This document shows, piece by piece, positions 1 through 9,382 of a DNA stretch of 64,000 nt. Within the stretch, counting starts at the first letter, position 1, and every line of letters starts with the position of its first letter. Source of the stretch: Trichococcus sp. K1Tr (GTDB taxonomy: Bacteria; Bacillota; Bacilli; Lactobacillales; Aerococcaceae). The position numbers and the translations under genes were made by a program. The notes under the pieces were generated by a model. That model saw nothing but the letters and a program-made list of their open reading frames with translations, had not been told where the DNA came from and did no database searches. The stretch lies in contig NZ_JAQMHR010000008.1 of the NCBI RefSeq assembly GCF_028309625.1, positions 62,001-126,000 on the forward strand, read 5' to 3'.

Positions 1-574
1 CCGTATTTTTGTTTTCTTGCCACAAATCACGAATCAATGTCTGCATATTCAAGCGCGTGAGAGCGTCCAATGCCCCTAATGGCTCATCCATGAGAATCAG
101 TTCCGGCCGATTAGCCAGAACTCGCGCCAATGCCACACGCTGGCGCATACCGCCTGAAAGTTCAAAGACGGCTTTGTCTTTATCTTTCAGTAATCCGATT
201 TGTTCGAGGAAGTGATTACTGATTTGGTCAACTGCTTTTTTGCCCAACCCTCTGATATTCGGGCCGAAGCCGACATTATCTTTTACACTTAACCAAGGAT
301 ATAGGGTAGGTGTTTGGAAAACCACACCTCGATTCCAGTCCGGGCCTTGGATCGGGTTGCCTTGGAAAGTTGCTTCACCTGTTGTTGGTTGTTGATAACC
401 AGCAATGATTTTCAGCAACGTACTTTTTCCACAACCGGAAGGCCCCAACACGCAAACAAAGTCTTGGGGGGCAATCGTCAGGTCAATTCTTTCCAACGCC
501 AACATCTGCTCTTTTCCGTTGCCGTAATCCATGCTGACATTGCGCAGCTCAATTAAAGATTTTTGTGAATTCAT
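1..574 (-). CDS. Taurine/sulfonate ABC transporter ATP-binding protein (3' end outside the window)
   Basis: Cytoplasmic ATPase of an importer for taurine or other aliphatic sulfonates (TauB/SsuB/nitrate family). The reading frame starts with MNSQKSLIELRNVSMDYG at 574 and stays open to the window edge, so only about 191 residues are visible. Walker A is GPSGCGKS, the Q-loop region contains VVFQTPTLYPWLSV, the ABC signature is LSGGMRQR and Walker B is LILMDEPLGALD. The gene starts 12 bases after the binding-protein stop, so it is the last visible gene of a permease / binding protein / ATPase operon. Substrate is inferred from the TauA-like binding protein and the adjacent sulfur genes; an alternative sulfonate is equally possible. 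Confidence 0.9.
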   Translation of the reverse strand, partial: MNSQKSLIELRNVSMDYGNGKEQMLALERIDLTIAPQDFVCVLGPSGCGKSTLLKIIAGYQQPTTGEATFQGNPIQGPDWNRGVVFQTPTLYPWLSVKDNVGFGPNIRGLGKKAVDQISNHFLEQIGLLKDKDKAVFELSGGMRQRVALARVLANRPELILMDEPLGALDALTRLNMQTLIRDLWQENKNT

Positions 575-586
575 ATCAAAACATCC

Positions 587-1639
587 TTATCTTTCCAAGT
601 ACATTTCAATGTATTGTGGATTAATAAAAGCATCAAATTCATCTTGCGACGGGGATTCTGTGATTGTTCCTTGTCCCAACAAGAAATCGGATGTTTCTTT
701 CATAACTTTCGAAAAAGCACCAGCTTTTTCGCTGGTCCCCATATATTCATCAGATATTTCTTCTTCAGAAGTCAACCAAATTGAACCTTGCATTTGTGCC
801 AACGCATCTTCAGCTGTGATTCCCAATGGATCCGCAACGATTTCAGCAGCTTTGTTCGGATTTTCCCGGTAAATATTTCCACCTGCGACAAGCGCTGCAA
901 TGAAATCAGTTGTGAGTTCTGGATATTGTTCAGTGAATCCTTTTCTTGCAAGCAATACGTTCGCCGTTTTGTGGCCCATGGCAGCAGCCTGTTCTGAAGA
1001 AATCAGTATATCACCATCTTCCAACAGATGCCCTAGTGAAGGCTGCCATGTATAGGCTGCATCAATATCCCCTCGTTCCCATGCTGCGACAATATCCACG
1101 GTCTTCATGTCAAGCAGTTGTACTTGATCGGCAATGCCCGCATCGTTAAGAACTTGCAAAAGGCTGTAATGAGCAGTGGACGCAAATGTTGTTGCCACGG
1201 TCATACCCGCCAAATCTTCGACTTTCTCGATTTCGCTATCTTTCCGAACGGCTAAAGCTTCTATTTCACCCAGTATTTCATGTAGCCAAATCAATTCTAC
1301 ATCTAGTCCTCTTGCTAAGGCGATGATTCCGTTGGTGTTTCCCATCGATGCAAAATCGATACTTCCTGACGCAAAGGCTTGGTTCGCTTCCACCCCCGAA
1401 TCAAAAACCAAAAAATTGGTCTCGATGCCTTTATCAGCGAAATACTCATCAAACAGGGCCTCCGTCTTGGCAATTTTTTCATCGTTTGGTACGCGCAAAT
1501 AACCGATATTGATTTCTTTCGGCAGCTGGCCTCCTTCGGAACTGACCTGTTCCGTCGTCTCATCGGCTCCGCCACATGCGGCTAATGCACCGGCTGCCAA
1601 AATAGTGAGCATAAATCCAAATATTTTTTTTCTTTTCAT
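587..1639 (-). CDS. Taurine/sulfonate ABC transporter substrate-binding lipoprotein
   Basis: A 350-residue extracellular lipoprotein that captures the substrate for the transporter. The N-terminus MKRKKIFGF is followed by a hydrophobic stretch and lipobox LAAC at about residues 18-21, so Cys21 should be lipidated. The mature part resembles the NMT1/TauA family: GYLRVPND near the start, ASGSIDFASMGNTNG for the ligand pocket, and the WERGDIDAAYTWQPS segment typical of taurine/sulfonate binders. Its ribosome binding site (GGGAAGG) lies inside the last codons of the permease gene, whose stop ends one base before this ATG, implying coupled translation. Confidence 0.88.
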   Translation of the reverse strand: MKRKKIFGFMLTILAAGALAACGGADETTEQVSSEGGQLPKEINIGYLRVPNDEKIAKTEALFDEYFADKGIETNFLVFDSGVEANQAFASGSIDFASMGNTNGIIALARGLDVELIWLHEILGEIEALAVRKDSEIEKVEDLAGMTVATTFASTAHYSLLQVLNDAGIADQVQLLDMKTVDIVAAWERGDIDAAYTWQPSLGHLLEDGDILISSEQAAAMGHKTANVLLARKGFTEQYPELTTDFIAALVAGGNIYRENPNKAAEIVADPLGITAEDALAQMQGSIWLTSEEEISDEYMGTSEKAGAFSKVMKETSDFLLGQGTITESPSQDEFDAFINPQYIEMYLER

Positions 1640-1640
1640 A

Positions 1641-2426
1641 TTAATCCTTCCCTTTCCAGAATATCAATTTATTTTCCAAATACAACAACCCGCTGTCCAT
1701 CATAATGCCTGTGACACCCATTATGATGATTCCAACAAACATGACATCCGATTTTAGGTAACGAGAGGCATCGATCACCATCCACCCAATACCGGAAGTT
1801 GCCGCAGTCATCTCAGCAGCCACCAGTGTCGTGTAGGAGAATCCTATAGCGGTTCGCAGTCCTGTAAAAATATTCGGCAAACAAGCAGGCAGGACGATTT
1901 TGACAAACAAATCCTTTTGGCTTGCCCCCAAAGACAGCGCACTCAGAATGTAGTCCTGATTCACATTATTTACCGCGGCGACACATGCGGTATAAATCGG
2001 TGCAAACGCAGCGAGATAAAGCAGGGTGACTTTTGACCCATCATCGATTCCCATCCACAAAATCAACAATGCATAATAGGCTAATGGCGGGATGGGACGA
2101 TAGAACTGTACGATTGAATCTATAATAGCCCGAAATTTTCTGAAATAGCCGCTCAATAGCCCCAGCGGAACTGCTGTCACAAAAGCAATACCCACAGCCC
2201 ATAACAGACGCACAAAACTATCGCTCAAATGTTGCCATAGGCTAATGTTGTTGTAACCTTTCCGGACGATAGTGATGAATGTTTTCCATACTTCTTGTGG
2301 TGACGGAAGAAGCAAGGAAGATACATCATATAAGTTGGTGACCAAAAACCACAGCAGAAAAATGGTAACCCAAGTAACGAATGTCAACGTAACTTCGAAG
2401 CGATTTTTGGTTTTTTTCACATTCAT
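1641..2426 (-). CDS. Taurine/sulfonate ABC transporter permease
   Basis: A 261-residue integral membrane subunit of the BPD_transp_1 (TauC/SsuC) family with about six predicted helices. The EAA-like cytoplasmic loop is visible as ALSLGASQKDLFVKIVLPA, the segment that contacts the ATPase. Start chosen at MNVKKTKN (2426), because GGAGG lies at a normal distance from it and directly abuts the alternative ATG six bases upstream. First gene of the operon. A strong hairpin lies 50-90 bases upstream, between it and the CoA-disulfide reductase gene. Confidence 0.88.
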   Translation of the reverse strand: MNVKKTKNRFEVTLTFVTWVTIFLLWFLVTNLYDVSSLLLPSPQEVWKTFITIVRKGYNNISLWQHLSDSFVRLLWAVGIAFVTAVPLGLLSGYFRKFRAIIDSIVQFYRPIPPLAYYALLILWMGIDDGSKVTLLYLAAFAPIYTACVAAVNNVNQDYILSALSLGASQKDLFVKIVLPACLPNIFTGLRTAIGFSYTTLVAAEMTAATSGIGWMVIDASRYLKSDVMFVGIIIMGVTGIMMDSGLLYLENKLIFWKGKD

Positions 2427-2477
2427 GAACATCCTCCATTAATTATTTTTAATAAACTGTACTTCAGACAATAACAA

Positions 2478-2511
2478 TCAAGCGAGCAGAAATAGCTTTC
2501 TCCTCGCTTGA
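2478..2511 (-). terminator. Hairpin between CoA-disulfide reductase and taurine operon
   Basis: Perfect 9-bp arms TCAAGCGAG / CTCGCTTGA, with a further AGAAA/TTTCT pairing inside. On the minus strand it is followed by TTGTTATTGTC, a weak U-tract. It lies downstream of the reductase gene and may terminate or attenuate read-through into the taurine transporter genes. Confidence 0.55.
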
Positions 2512-2551
2512 CACTGATTATTGAATTAACAGAACTAAGTGATTTCTTGTG

Positions 2552-4249
2552 TTAATTGAAGTTATATTCTGTCACAATCGGATCACGATTGAAAGTAACG
2601 TCATTGAAGTATTCATATTCCGAAAGACCCAGGAAAGAACCATCGATATTATAAACAAGCTCGTAACCTAATTGACCAAGCGCACGCACCATGTTATAGC
2701 TGCGTTGGCTTGAACGGCAGTGAACGTAAACTGGTTTATCTTTAGGAATCTCAGCCAGTCTTCCGCGGAATTGACTCAACGGGATATTGACAGCACCTTT
2801 GATATGGCTCAAGTGATATTCATGTTCTTCACGTGCATCAATAATCATCTCGCCACTTTCAACCAATTCGCGGACTTTGGTAACCGGTACTTTTTTCACT
2901 TCTCCGTTCAAAATATTCAGCCCAACAAGAACGGCATGGTTTACAACATCCTTGGCCGTGGAGAAGTGTGGTGAATAAGTCAATTCCAACTCTTTCAAAC
3001 TTTCAAGGTTAGCATTCAACATTATCGCTGTTGCGATGACGTCGATCCGCTTATCGACGTTCCCGCGTCCCACTGCTTGCGCTCCCAATATTTTTCCAGA
3101 CGGTACAGCGAAAATCAATTTAAAGAACAAGTTTTCCGCATCTGGCATGATGCTGACTTTGTCTTTCGGAATAACGTAGGCAAAGTCATATACGATGCCG
3201 CGTTCTTGGCATTGTTTTTCGTTTAATCCAGTATTTGCGGCATTCAAACCGAACATCTTCACGCTTGAAGAACCGATGACGCCTGTATTTACATATGTGC
3301 GACCGTATACATGATCAGCTGCTGCCCGTGCTTGACGCTGTGCTGGGCCGGCAAGAGTCAGTTGTGTTTTTTGACCTGCAAAGAAGTCAGTTGTCTCAAT
3401 AGCATCCCCAACGGCATAAATGTGTGGATTGCTTGTCTGGTAGTGATGGTTCACTTTGATGGAGCCCCCGAGGCCCAATTCCAAGCCTGCTTGCTTTGCC
3501 AACGTGTTTTCTGGTGTCACTCCGATTGCCATCACGACTGCTTGCGCTTTGATCGTACGGCCCGAAGTCAAAGTCACTCCGTCAGGTTTGATTGCTTGGA
3601 CACTGTTGTTTAAAATCAAATCCACACCATTCACCTTGATTTCACGATTGATGATTTGAACCATGTCATAATCCATAGGTGACAACACTTGGTCTTGTGC
3701 TTCAATCAACGAAACATTATATCCGGCGTATTTCAAGTTCTCAGCAACTTCAAGTCCAATATATCCGCCACCAACCACAGCTACATCTTCGACTTGGTTA
3801 TCTTGGGCATATGCAGTAAGGGAAGCTACGTCCGGTACAGTTTTCATGACGAAAACGTGTTCGGAGTTTACTCCTTCAATAGAATGTGGACGTAAAGCAT
3901 TCGCACCCGGAGCCAAGAATAAGACATCATAAGTCTCTTTGTACGTTTCACCAGTAAGCGTATTTTTTACGGATACTGTCTTTTCCTCTTTGTTGATTCC
4001 GACTACTTCATTGTATACACGTGCATCAATTTTGTATTGCTTATCGAATTCCGTTGGTGTCATCAATACCAGACTTTCTGACTCTTCGATATCGCCGCTG
4101 ATGTGGAACGGGATACAACAGTTCGAGAATGACACATAAGGCCCTCTTTCAAATATAGTAATTTCAGCTGATTCATCCAAACGCCTTATGCGTGCCGCGA
4201 CTGAAGCTCCCCCAGCAACGCCTCCAACGATCAATACTTTTTTGCCCAT
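2552..4249 (-). CDS. CoA-disulfide reductase fused to a C-terminal rhodanese domain
   Basis: A 565-residue cytoplasmic FAD/NAD(P)H flavoprotein of the CoADR-RHD type, which reduces CoA disulfide or CoA-/glutathione-persulfides and polysulfides. FAD site: KVLIVGGVAGGASVAARIRR at residues 4-23. Active-site region: SFSNCCIPFHISG, where Cys44 aligns with the catalytic Cys of CoADR and is followed by a second Cys45 where Gly is usual. NAD(P) site: VVGGGYIGLEVAENL near residue 157. Second FAD motif: IYAVGDAIE. The rhodanese domain (about 455-565) has the sulfur-accepting loop VHCRSSQRS. It is 69 bases downstream of a YeeE-type transporter, so persulfide or thiosulfate sulfur handling is the likely role. 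Confidence 0.9.
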   Translation of the reverse strand: MGKKVLIVGGVAGGASVAARIRRLDESAEITIFERGPYVSFSNCCIPFHISGDIEESESLVLMTPTEFDKQYKIDARVYNEVVGINKEEKTVSVKNTLTGETYKETYDVLFLAPGANALRPHSIEGVNSEHVFVMKTVPDVASLTAYAQDNQVEDVAVVGGGYIGLEVAENLKYAGYNVSLIEAQDQVLSPMDYDMVQIINREIKVNGVDLILNNSVQAIKPDGVTLTSGRTIKAQAVVMAIGVTPENTLAKQAGLELGLGGSIKVNHHYQTSNPHIYAVGDAIETTDFFAGQKTQLTLAGPAQRQARAAADHVYGRTYVNTGVIGSSSVKMFGLNAANTGLNEKQCQERGIVYDFAYVIPKDKVSIMPDAENLFFKLIFAVPSGKILGAQAVGRGNVDKRIDVIATAIMLNANLESLKELELTYSPHFSTAKDVVNHAVLVGLNILNGEVKKVPVTKVRELVESGEMIIDAREEHEYHLSHIKGAVNIPLSQFRGRLAEIPKDKPVYVHCRSSQRSYNMVRALGQLGYELVYNIDGSFLGLSEYEYFNDVTFNRDPIVTEYNFN

Positions 4250-4318
4250 TGTAATGGCCTCCTAATATATTATTAGCTGTATTCTGGTTTGATGTTATTA
4301 ATCCAGATTCAATAATGT

Positions 4319-5638
4319 TTATTTCTTTCCGACTCGGTGTGGAAGGATGCATACTTTACCAGCAAATGCCTTCATTCCTACGATACCGCCGAGCGTCATA
4401 GCGACCAAGAAAATCCATCCTGAGAAGGAAAAGCTAGAAATGGCTGCGTACATTGCCCCGAGATTGCATCCTAGGCCCAAACGAGAACCAAAGCCTAACA
4501 TCAATCCACCTAATCCGAAATAAAATGCATCTTTCCTGCTGAAGTCAAAGTTTAATATAAAGCGATTTGCCAACAAGAAGCTGAGCATAGAACCCAAGAA
4601 TAGTCCGATGTTCAAGATTGTTCCTCCATCACTCAATAGTCCGGCGTTCACTTTATCTATATGGGACTGGAAATATTCTACAGGGAATTCAAAGCCCAGC
4701 GATTGGAATAATGCTACATTCCATGTTACAAGCGCAGTGGACACACCCCAGTTTTTATCCGTCGTCACTAATACAAATACCGCACCAAGTGCCAATGCCA
4801 ACGCCCCAACAGTGAAGCTCCAGCGCTCAACAAACAGTTTGTGGTATGTTTGATAACTGAAGAAAGAATCTTTATCACGGTTATCAAGCGGCAACTCGAA
4901 ATCTTCATAGTCCCCTTTCGGATCCATGTAAGTCCCTTCTTGCTTGCGCATATTCTCATAGTGGACGACAATCCAATAGATGACCGCCAACAGGATGACC
5001 GTAATCAGAAAAGCGCCGAAATATCCGAACATTTGTGGTAAATGCAATTGATATCCGATTTTCCCAAGCACAGTCTTGTCAAAAACTTCACGAGTATATT
5101 GACCTGGAGCTGCGCCTACAACAAAGAAAATAAATGCAATCAAAGCACGCCCGGAACCTTCACCGAAGTCCGCCAACGTACCTGAACCACACCCTCCCGC
5201 AAGCATCATACCTACACCGAAAATAAAGCCGCCCACGATTGTAGCTAGATTGGTAAAGTACACATTCGCGGTTCCCGGAATGATTGATTGACCATCTGCA
5301 GCCAAATACTCAGGGACTGCACCACCAGCAGCTGCTTTCCATTGAATCCCCATGATAATGAAAGATGTAACCAAAATCAGGACAAGTAAGGCTTTTGATA
5401 AGCTCCCTTCTCCCCGCATATAGATACGTTTAATTCCACCGGCGAAACCGAACCGAGAACGAGTCAAAATGTATCCCAAAACTACTCCGGCAAATAAATT
5501 AAGCGGCAGATTTTCTTTCAGTCCGGCCAAATAGGCCGCAAAAAAAATAGCCCCAAAACTAAGTGCACCACCTATGATTGGTTGCAAGAAAGGTCTCTTT
5601 CTTGTTGTTACTTGTGATTCCGATAGTGCTTGTGACAT
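4319..5638 (-). CDS. YeeE/YedE-family sulfur (thiosulfate-type) transporter
   Basis: A 439-residue polytopic membrane protein made of two homologous YeeE/YedE halves. Family hallmarks: GFAGGIKR in the first half, GGCGSGTLADFGEGSGRA with a conserved Cys, and GLGCNLGAMYAAIS with another conserved Cys in the second half. Relatives such as TsuA pass thiosulfate through a path lined by such cysteines. Start MSQALSES is preceded by AGGAGG at 7-12 bases. It heads a minus-strand cluster with the rhodanese-fused reductase, so the imported sulfur species is probably handed to that enzyme. The exact substrate cannot be read from sequence. Confidence 0.85.
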   Translation of the reverse strand: MSQALSESQVTTRKRPFLQPIIGGALSFGAIFFAAYLAGLKENLPLNLFAGVVLGYILTRSRFGFAGGIKRIYMRGEGSLSKALLVLILVTSFIIMGIQWKAAAGGAVPEYLAADGQSIIPGTANVYFTNLATIVGGFIFGVGMMLAGGCGSGTLADFGEGSGRALIAFIFFVVGAAPGQYTREVFDKTVLGKIGYQLHLPQMFGYFGAFLITVILLAVIYWIVVHYENMRKQEGTYMDPKGDYEDFELPLDNRDKDSFFSYQTYHKLFVERWSFTVGALALALGAVFVLVTTDKNWGVSTALVTWNVALFQSLGFEFPVEYFQSHIDKVNAGLLSDGGTILNIGLFLGSMLSFLLANRFILNFDFSRKDAFYFGLGGLMLGFGSRLGLGCNLGAMYAAISSFSFSGWIFLVAMTLGGIVGMKAFAGKVCILPHRVGKK

Positions 5639-6117
5639 GTTACTTCCTCCTAATTGTTATAAAATAATATATAATTGCGTAGCACCATTTCACCTTTCCC
5701 AGTCACTCATACTTATATACCTAAACCCCCAAAAAACTAAATTACTTACTAAATAAATCAAAATAATAATCCGACCAGCCTTTGCTACATAACCTTAATT
5801 TCCGAAATTTACAACTCTTTCGCTGATGAACAGTTCTTCGGCAATGATTTCCAGTTCAAACACTACCTTCTGGTCAACCTGTTAAAGCAGAGCCTTTAGT
5901 TTGGGTTCTCGAGTACCGCCAAACTGATCGCTAGAATTGTAGCGATGACCCATTTACCTTTCAATATACTCCCCCCTGACAATTCCCATATTTATTCACC
6001 CTATATTGGAAGTCATTCCATTTATAGTTCGTAAGAGTAGCTTACCATTGCAGCAACCTTTAGGATAATTCCGATTTCCGAACAAGTGTGACAGGCAGAA
6101 CCGATACATCCTGCAAC
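5639..6117. other. Intergenic region with no recognised gene
   Basis: About 480 bases between the sulfur cluster and the amino-acid transporter. The end near 5640-5700 is AT-rich and probably holds the transporter promoter. A short open frame at 5996-6184 on the minus strand has a composition unlike real proteins. A fragmentary coding look around 5810-5960 could not be matched to any family. Confidence 0.4.
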
Positions 6118-6118
6118 A

Positions 6119-6157
6119 CAAAAAGCCCGTCCCCCATTGTGAACGGCAGGACGAGCT
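6119..6157 (-). terminator. Terminator of the amino-acid transporter operon
   Basis: Stem AGCTCGTCC / GGACGGGCT (one mismatch) followed by TTTTT on the minus strand, 25 bases beyond the ATPase stop codon. Confidence 0.7.
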
Positions 6158-6180
6158 GATTAAGGGAGCAGCCACAAAGA

Positions 6181-6921
6181 TCAAGCGCGGACCAAAATCC
6201 GCTGCAGGAACCCTTTGGTGCGGGCTTCTTTTGGATTGCCGAAAATATCTTCAGGGGCGCCCTCCTCCACGATGACGCCCTGATCCATGAAAATGACGCG
6301 GTTGGCCACTTCCTTGGCGAATGTCATTTCATGCGTGACGATGACCATGGTGGTCCCTTCCTCCGCCAGTTTGCGGATGACCTGCAGCACTTCCCCGACC
6401 AGTTCCGGATCCAAAGCCGAAGTGGGTTCGTCGAACAGAATGACATCCGGATTCACCGCCAAAGCGCGGGCGATGCCCACCCGTTGCTGTTGGCCTCCTG
6501 ACAGTTGCGAAGGATAGTAAGCTAAGCGGTCGCTCAAGCCAACTTTTTCCAAGGCGCGGATGGAGGTTTCGACAGCCTCCTTCTTCGGCACTTTCCGCCC
6601 GATAATCAAGCCTTCGGTGACATTGTCCAATACCGTCTTATTGTCGAACAGGCCATAGTTCTGGAAAACGAACGCCGATTTTTTCCTTACTGCAGTGATG
6701 TCCTTTTTGCTTGCTTTCGAAAATTCGGTCTGGATTTCATCGAAGTGCAACGAGCCCTCGTCGGCGCGCTCCAAAAAGTTGATGCAGCGCAACAAGGTCG
6801 TCTTGCCCGAACCGCTTGGGCCCAGAATCACGACGATATCGCCTTTTTCGACTGCGATGTCCACACCTTTCAAGACTTCCAGTTCACCGAATTTCTTATG
6901 AATATTCTTCAATTCCAGCAT
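6181..6921 (-). CDS. Polar amino-acid ABC transporter ATP-binding protein
   Basis: A 246-residue ATPase of the GlnQ/TcyN type. Walker [10 protein letters not shown]-loop [11 protein letters not shown], signature LSGGQQQR, Walker [14 protein letters not shown], and H-loop VTHEMTFA are all intact. Start is placed at [12 protein letters not shown] (6921), because AAAGGAG lies 7-13 bases upstream; a longer frame reaches 6942. It overlaps the end of the upstream permease gene by 26 bases. Last gene of the seven-gene T-box operon. Cystine/S-methylcysteine or methionine-type substrates are plausible from family resemblance and context, but not proven. Confidence 0.9.
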   Translation of the reverse strand: MLELKNIHKKFGELEVLKGVDIAVEKGDIVVILGPSGSGKTTLLRCINFLERADEGSLHFDEIQTEFSKASKKDITAVRKKSAFVFQNYGLFDNKTVLDNVTEGLIIGRKVPKKEAVETSIRALEKVGLSDRLAYYPSQLSGGQQQRVGIARALAVNPDVILFDEPTSALDPELVGEVLQVIRKLAEEGTTMVIVTHEMTFAKEVANRVIFMDQGVIVEEGAPEDIFGNPKEARTKGFLQRILVRA

Positions 6922-7687
6922 GGTATCGCTCCTTTCGCGCATCTACAAAATACTCCGGTTGGTTTTCTGATTTTACGGCAATGTTACGCCCGCGTTTGTA
7001 GCGGGACAAGCGCTGCTCCAACAATTGGAAAAACACCTGAACGAGTGAACAGAGCACAATGTACACAATGAAAATCACAAGGTACGACTCCAGATAATTG
7101 TAGCCGAATGCCGCTTCCGTCTTGGCGATGGCCGTGATATCCTGGACCGACATCAGAAAAGCCAGCGAGGTCGATTTCAGCAGATTGACGGTGCTGTTGC
7201 ACAAGTTCGGCGTTGCCGCAACCAATGCTTGTGGAATCACGATGCGACGGTAGGCCTGGATCGGCAGCAGGCCGATCGAAAGGGCCGCCTCCAGCTGACG
7301 TTTGTCGACCGTTTCGAGGGCCGAACGGAAGACTTCGGACAGGATTGCGATCGTATTCAGCGTAAAGACGATATAGGCGTAGTAGATCGGATTGATGCCG
7401 AAAACGTCGAAATCGATTCCCCTGCTTTTCACGAACACATTCAACAGGCTCGGGAAGATGCTGTACATCACCAGAATCTGAACGATCAAAGGGGTTCCTC
7501 TGATGAAGGACACATAAACTTGGGAAACACGGGCCAGTACTTTGAGATTGCGCTGTCTTGCCACTGCGATCAGGAAAGCGAACGGCAACGCGAGCAGCAA
7601 GGGGATAAAGGTCAAGCGCAGTGTTGTCGGGATGCCCTTCAACACAAGGATCAGAATTTCCTGCACATAGGCTAAATCAATGGTCAT
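6896..7687 (-). CDS. Polar amino-acid ABC transporter permease (second)
   Basis: A 263-residue HisM/TcyM-type permease. The N-terminal topology segment [19 protein letters not shown] is typical of this family, and the ATPase-contact loop reads [26 protein letters not shown] precedes MTIDLAYV. The long hydrophilic tail ([19 protein letters not shown]) extends into the ATPase gene. Together with the next permease it should form a heterodimeric channel. Confidence 0.9.
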   Translation of the reverse strand: MTIDLAYVQEILILVLKGIPTTLRLTFIPLLLALPFAFLIAVARQRNLKVLARVSQVYVSFIRGTPLIVQILVMYSIFPSLLNVFVKSRGIDFDVFGINPIYYAYIVFTLNTIAILSEVFRSALETVDKRQLEAALSIGLLPIQAYRRIVIPQALVAATPNLCNSTVNLLKSTSLAFLMSVQDITAIAKTEAAFGYNYLESYLVIFIVYIVLCSLVQVFFQLLEQRLSRYKRGRNIAVKSENQPEYFVDARKERYHAGIEEYS

Positions 7688-7705
7688 GCGTCTTGCTCCT
7701 TTCTC

Positions 7706-8416
7706 TTAGGCCGCGCGCAGCGGTTGTTTTCCTGCTGATAGTTTGTCTTCCGCCAACTTGAACGCTTTTTCGATCGCCAGCGTCAATAGCCAATAGATGC
7801 CCGCCAAGGCGATGTAGGTCTCGATCGAATATCCGCCGAGATTGCGCGCGATGATCAGCTGGCCTTTGCCCATGATGTCGACGATGCCGATGGTGTAGGC
7901 CAAAGCCCCCTCCTTCATCAACAGGATGAACGAATTTCCGAGGTTCGGCAACGCACTCACGAGCGCTTGGGGCAAAACGATTCTTCTGAACGCTTGCGCT
8001 TCCGTAAGGCCGATGCTGAGGGCAGCCTCACGTTGCACTTTAGCGACCGCCAAGTAAGCCGAACGCATGATTTCCGAGCAAGGTGCGGAGAACAGGAGCG
8101 ACAGGGCGATGACGACAAAGTAGAGGCGGTTCCAGCTATTGATGTCGATGCCGAAGACACCCAACAGCACCTCCGGCAAGCCGTAAAAGACCAAGAACAT
8201 CATGACGATCGAAGGCGTGCAGCGGATGATCCAAATATAGCTATGGACGATTGCCCGCAGCCATTTTGGACCGCGGAGTCTTGCCCAGGTCGCCAAAAAT
8301 CCCAGGATGCCTCCGATCACGATCGTTCCGATCAAAAATTGCAACGTCACGCCGAGACCGGACAGAATGTCCGGCACTGCCTTCCAAATATAAGTGATGT
8401 CGAATGGACGATTCAT
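7706..8416 (-). CDS. Polar amino-acid ABC transporter permease (first)
   Basis: A 236-residue permease of the HisQ/TcyL type. GLGVTLQFLIGTIVIGGILG forms the first transmembrane helix and [21 protein letters not shown] is the EAA loop that docks the ATPase. Start MNRPFDIT has GGGAGG at a good distance. It lies 18 bases upstream of the second permease gene, confirming one transcript. Confidence 0.9.
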   Translation of the reverse strand: MNRPFDITYIWKAVPDILSGLGVTLQFLIGTIVIGGILGFLATWARLRGPKWLRAIVHSYIWIIRCTPSIVMMFLVFYGLPEVLLGVFGIDINSWNRLYFVVIALSLLFSAPCSEIMRSAYLAVAKVQREAALSIGLTEAQAFRRIVLPQALVSALPNLGNSFILLMKEGALAYTIGIVDIMGKGQLIIARNLGGYSIETYIALAGIYWLLTLAIEKAFKLAEDKLSAGKQPLRAA

Positions 8417-8477
8417 CTTTTTGCCTCCCTTTGTAGCTTCAGCTGTTGTGTTCCGTTCTCCGGCAGCAGCGCGAATC

Positions 8478-9350
8478 TTATTCCTTCACGTATTGGAATG
8501 TGTTTTCGCCAAGAAATTCGATCATCAAATCATCGATTGTTCCGTCTTCTTGCAATTGCAGGAAGGCTTCGTCGTATGCCTCGGCCAACGCTTGTTGGTC
8601 CTTGTTGAACAACGGCCATGTCGGCAGCGCTTCATAGACGAAGTAGGAAAAATCATCCTTGTATTGGCTGTACGGTGCGCCTTCTGCCAGCACGTTCACT
8701 TCATAAGCGGTCTTGACGGCGAAGTAGCCGTCATAGCGGCCTTCCAACAACCAGGTGTAGGCATCCGCGATTTCGAATACGTCTGCCGCAGTCAACTCGA
8801 TCGGCGTATCCGAGTGCTCTTCATTGAATGCTTGGATCACATTGTACTGGGCGTTGTTCGGCGAAATCGGCACTAGGCTCTTGCCGGCAGCCGCGAATGT
8901 TTCCAAGTCCGTGATTTCAGCCGCATCTTCCGAACGGATCAGCACGCCGATACTGCTGGCGCCGATGTAATGTTCAGGGAAAATGAATTTCTGTGCGCGC
9001 TCCTCGGTGTACCAAGCGCCTTTCGTTCCGACAGCATACTTGCCGGATTCGATCCCGATCAGCAGATCCTCGTCGGAAGTCGGCACATATTCGAATTCAT
9101 ACTGCGGCAATAACTCGTCGATGGCCTTCAGCACGCTGACTTCATAGCCGGTCGATTCGCCGTTCTCATCGACATAATTCATCGGTGCGGAACTTTGTGT
9201 ATGCGCGACTTTCACCGTAGTCACTTCCACCGCCTCAGCTGCAGAACCGCTCGTTGCTTCGCTTGAAGTTTCCGCTCCGATCTGGCCGCAGCCAGCCAAA
9301 AATGCCGCCCCCAATAAACTTACTGTCGTCACTAATCTTTTTCGCTTCAT
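8478..9350 (-). CDS. Family 3 amino-acid-binding lipoprotein
   Basis: A 290-residue extracellular solute-binding protein of the SBP_bac_3 family. Signal peptide MKRKRLVTTVSLLGAAFLAGC has a lipobox LAGC with Cys21. The mature protein has the family pattern ENGESTGYEVSVLKAIDELL, which binds the amino-acid alpha groups, then LLIGIESGKYAVGTKGAWY and the interdomain hinge. Start is preceded by AGGAGG. It lies 33 bases after a URO-D-family methyltransferase-like gene, which suggests that uptake of a thiomethylated or amino-acid substrate is linked to that enzyme. Confidence 0.88.
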   Translation of the reverse strand: MKRKRLVTTVSLLGAAFLAGCGQIGAETSSEATSGSAAEAVEVTTVKVAHTQSSAPMNYVDENGESTGYEVSVLKAIDELLPQYEFEYVPTSDEDLLIGIESGKYAVGTKGAWYTEERAQKFIFPEHYIGASSIGVLIRSEDAAEITDLETFAAAGKSLVPISPNNAQYNVIQAFNEEHSDTPIELTAADVFEIADAYTWLLEGRYDGYFAVKTAYEVNVLAEGAPYSQYKDDFSYFVYEALPTWPLFNKDQQALAEAYDEAFLQLQEDGTIDDLMIEFLGENTFQYVKE

Positions 9351-9382
9351 ATATTTACTCCTCCTGTATGTTTCCGATTCGT

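Noticed and set aside
5996-6184. Small minus-strand protein after the transporter operon
   Set aside because: Cys/Ser/Arg-rich composition, no ribosome binding site, and it overlaps the operon's terminator.
7967-8608. Long plus-strand open frame opposite the amino-acid permease
   Set aside because: It is the antisense shadow of the permease and binding-protein genes, with low-complexity charged composition and no start signal.
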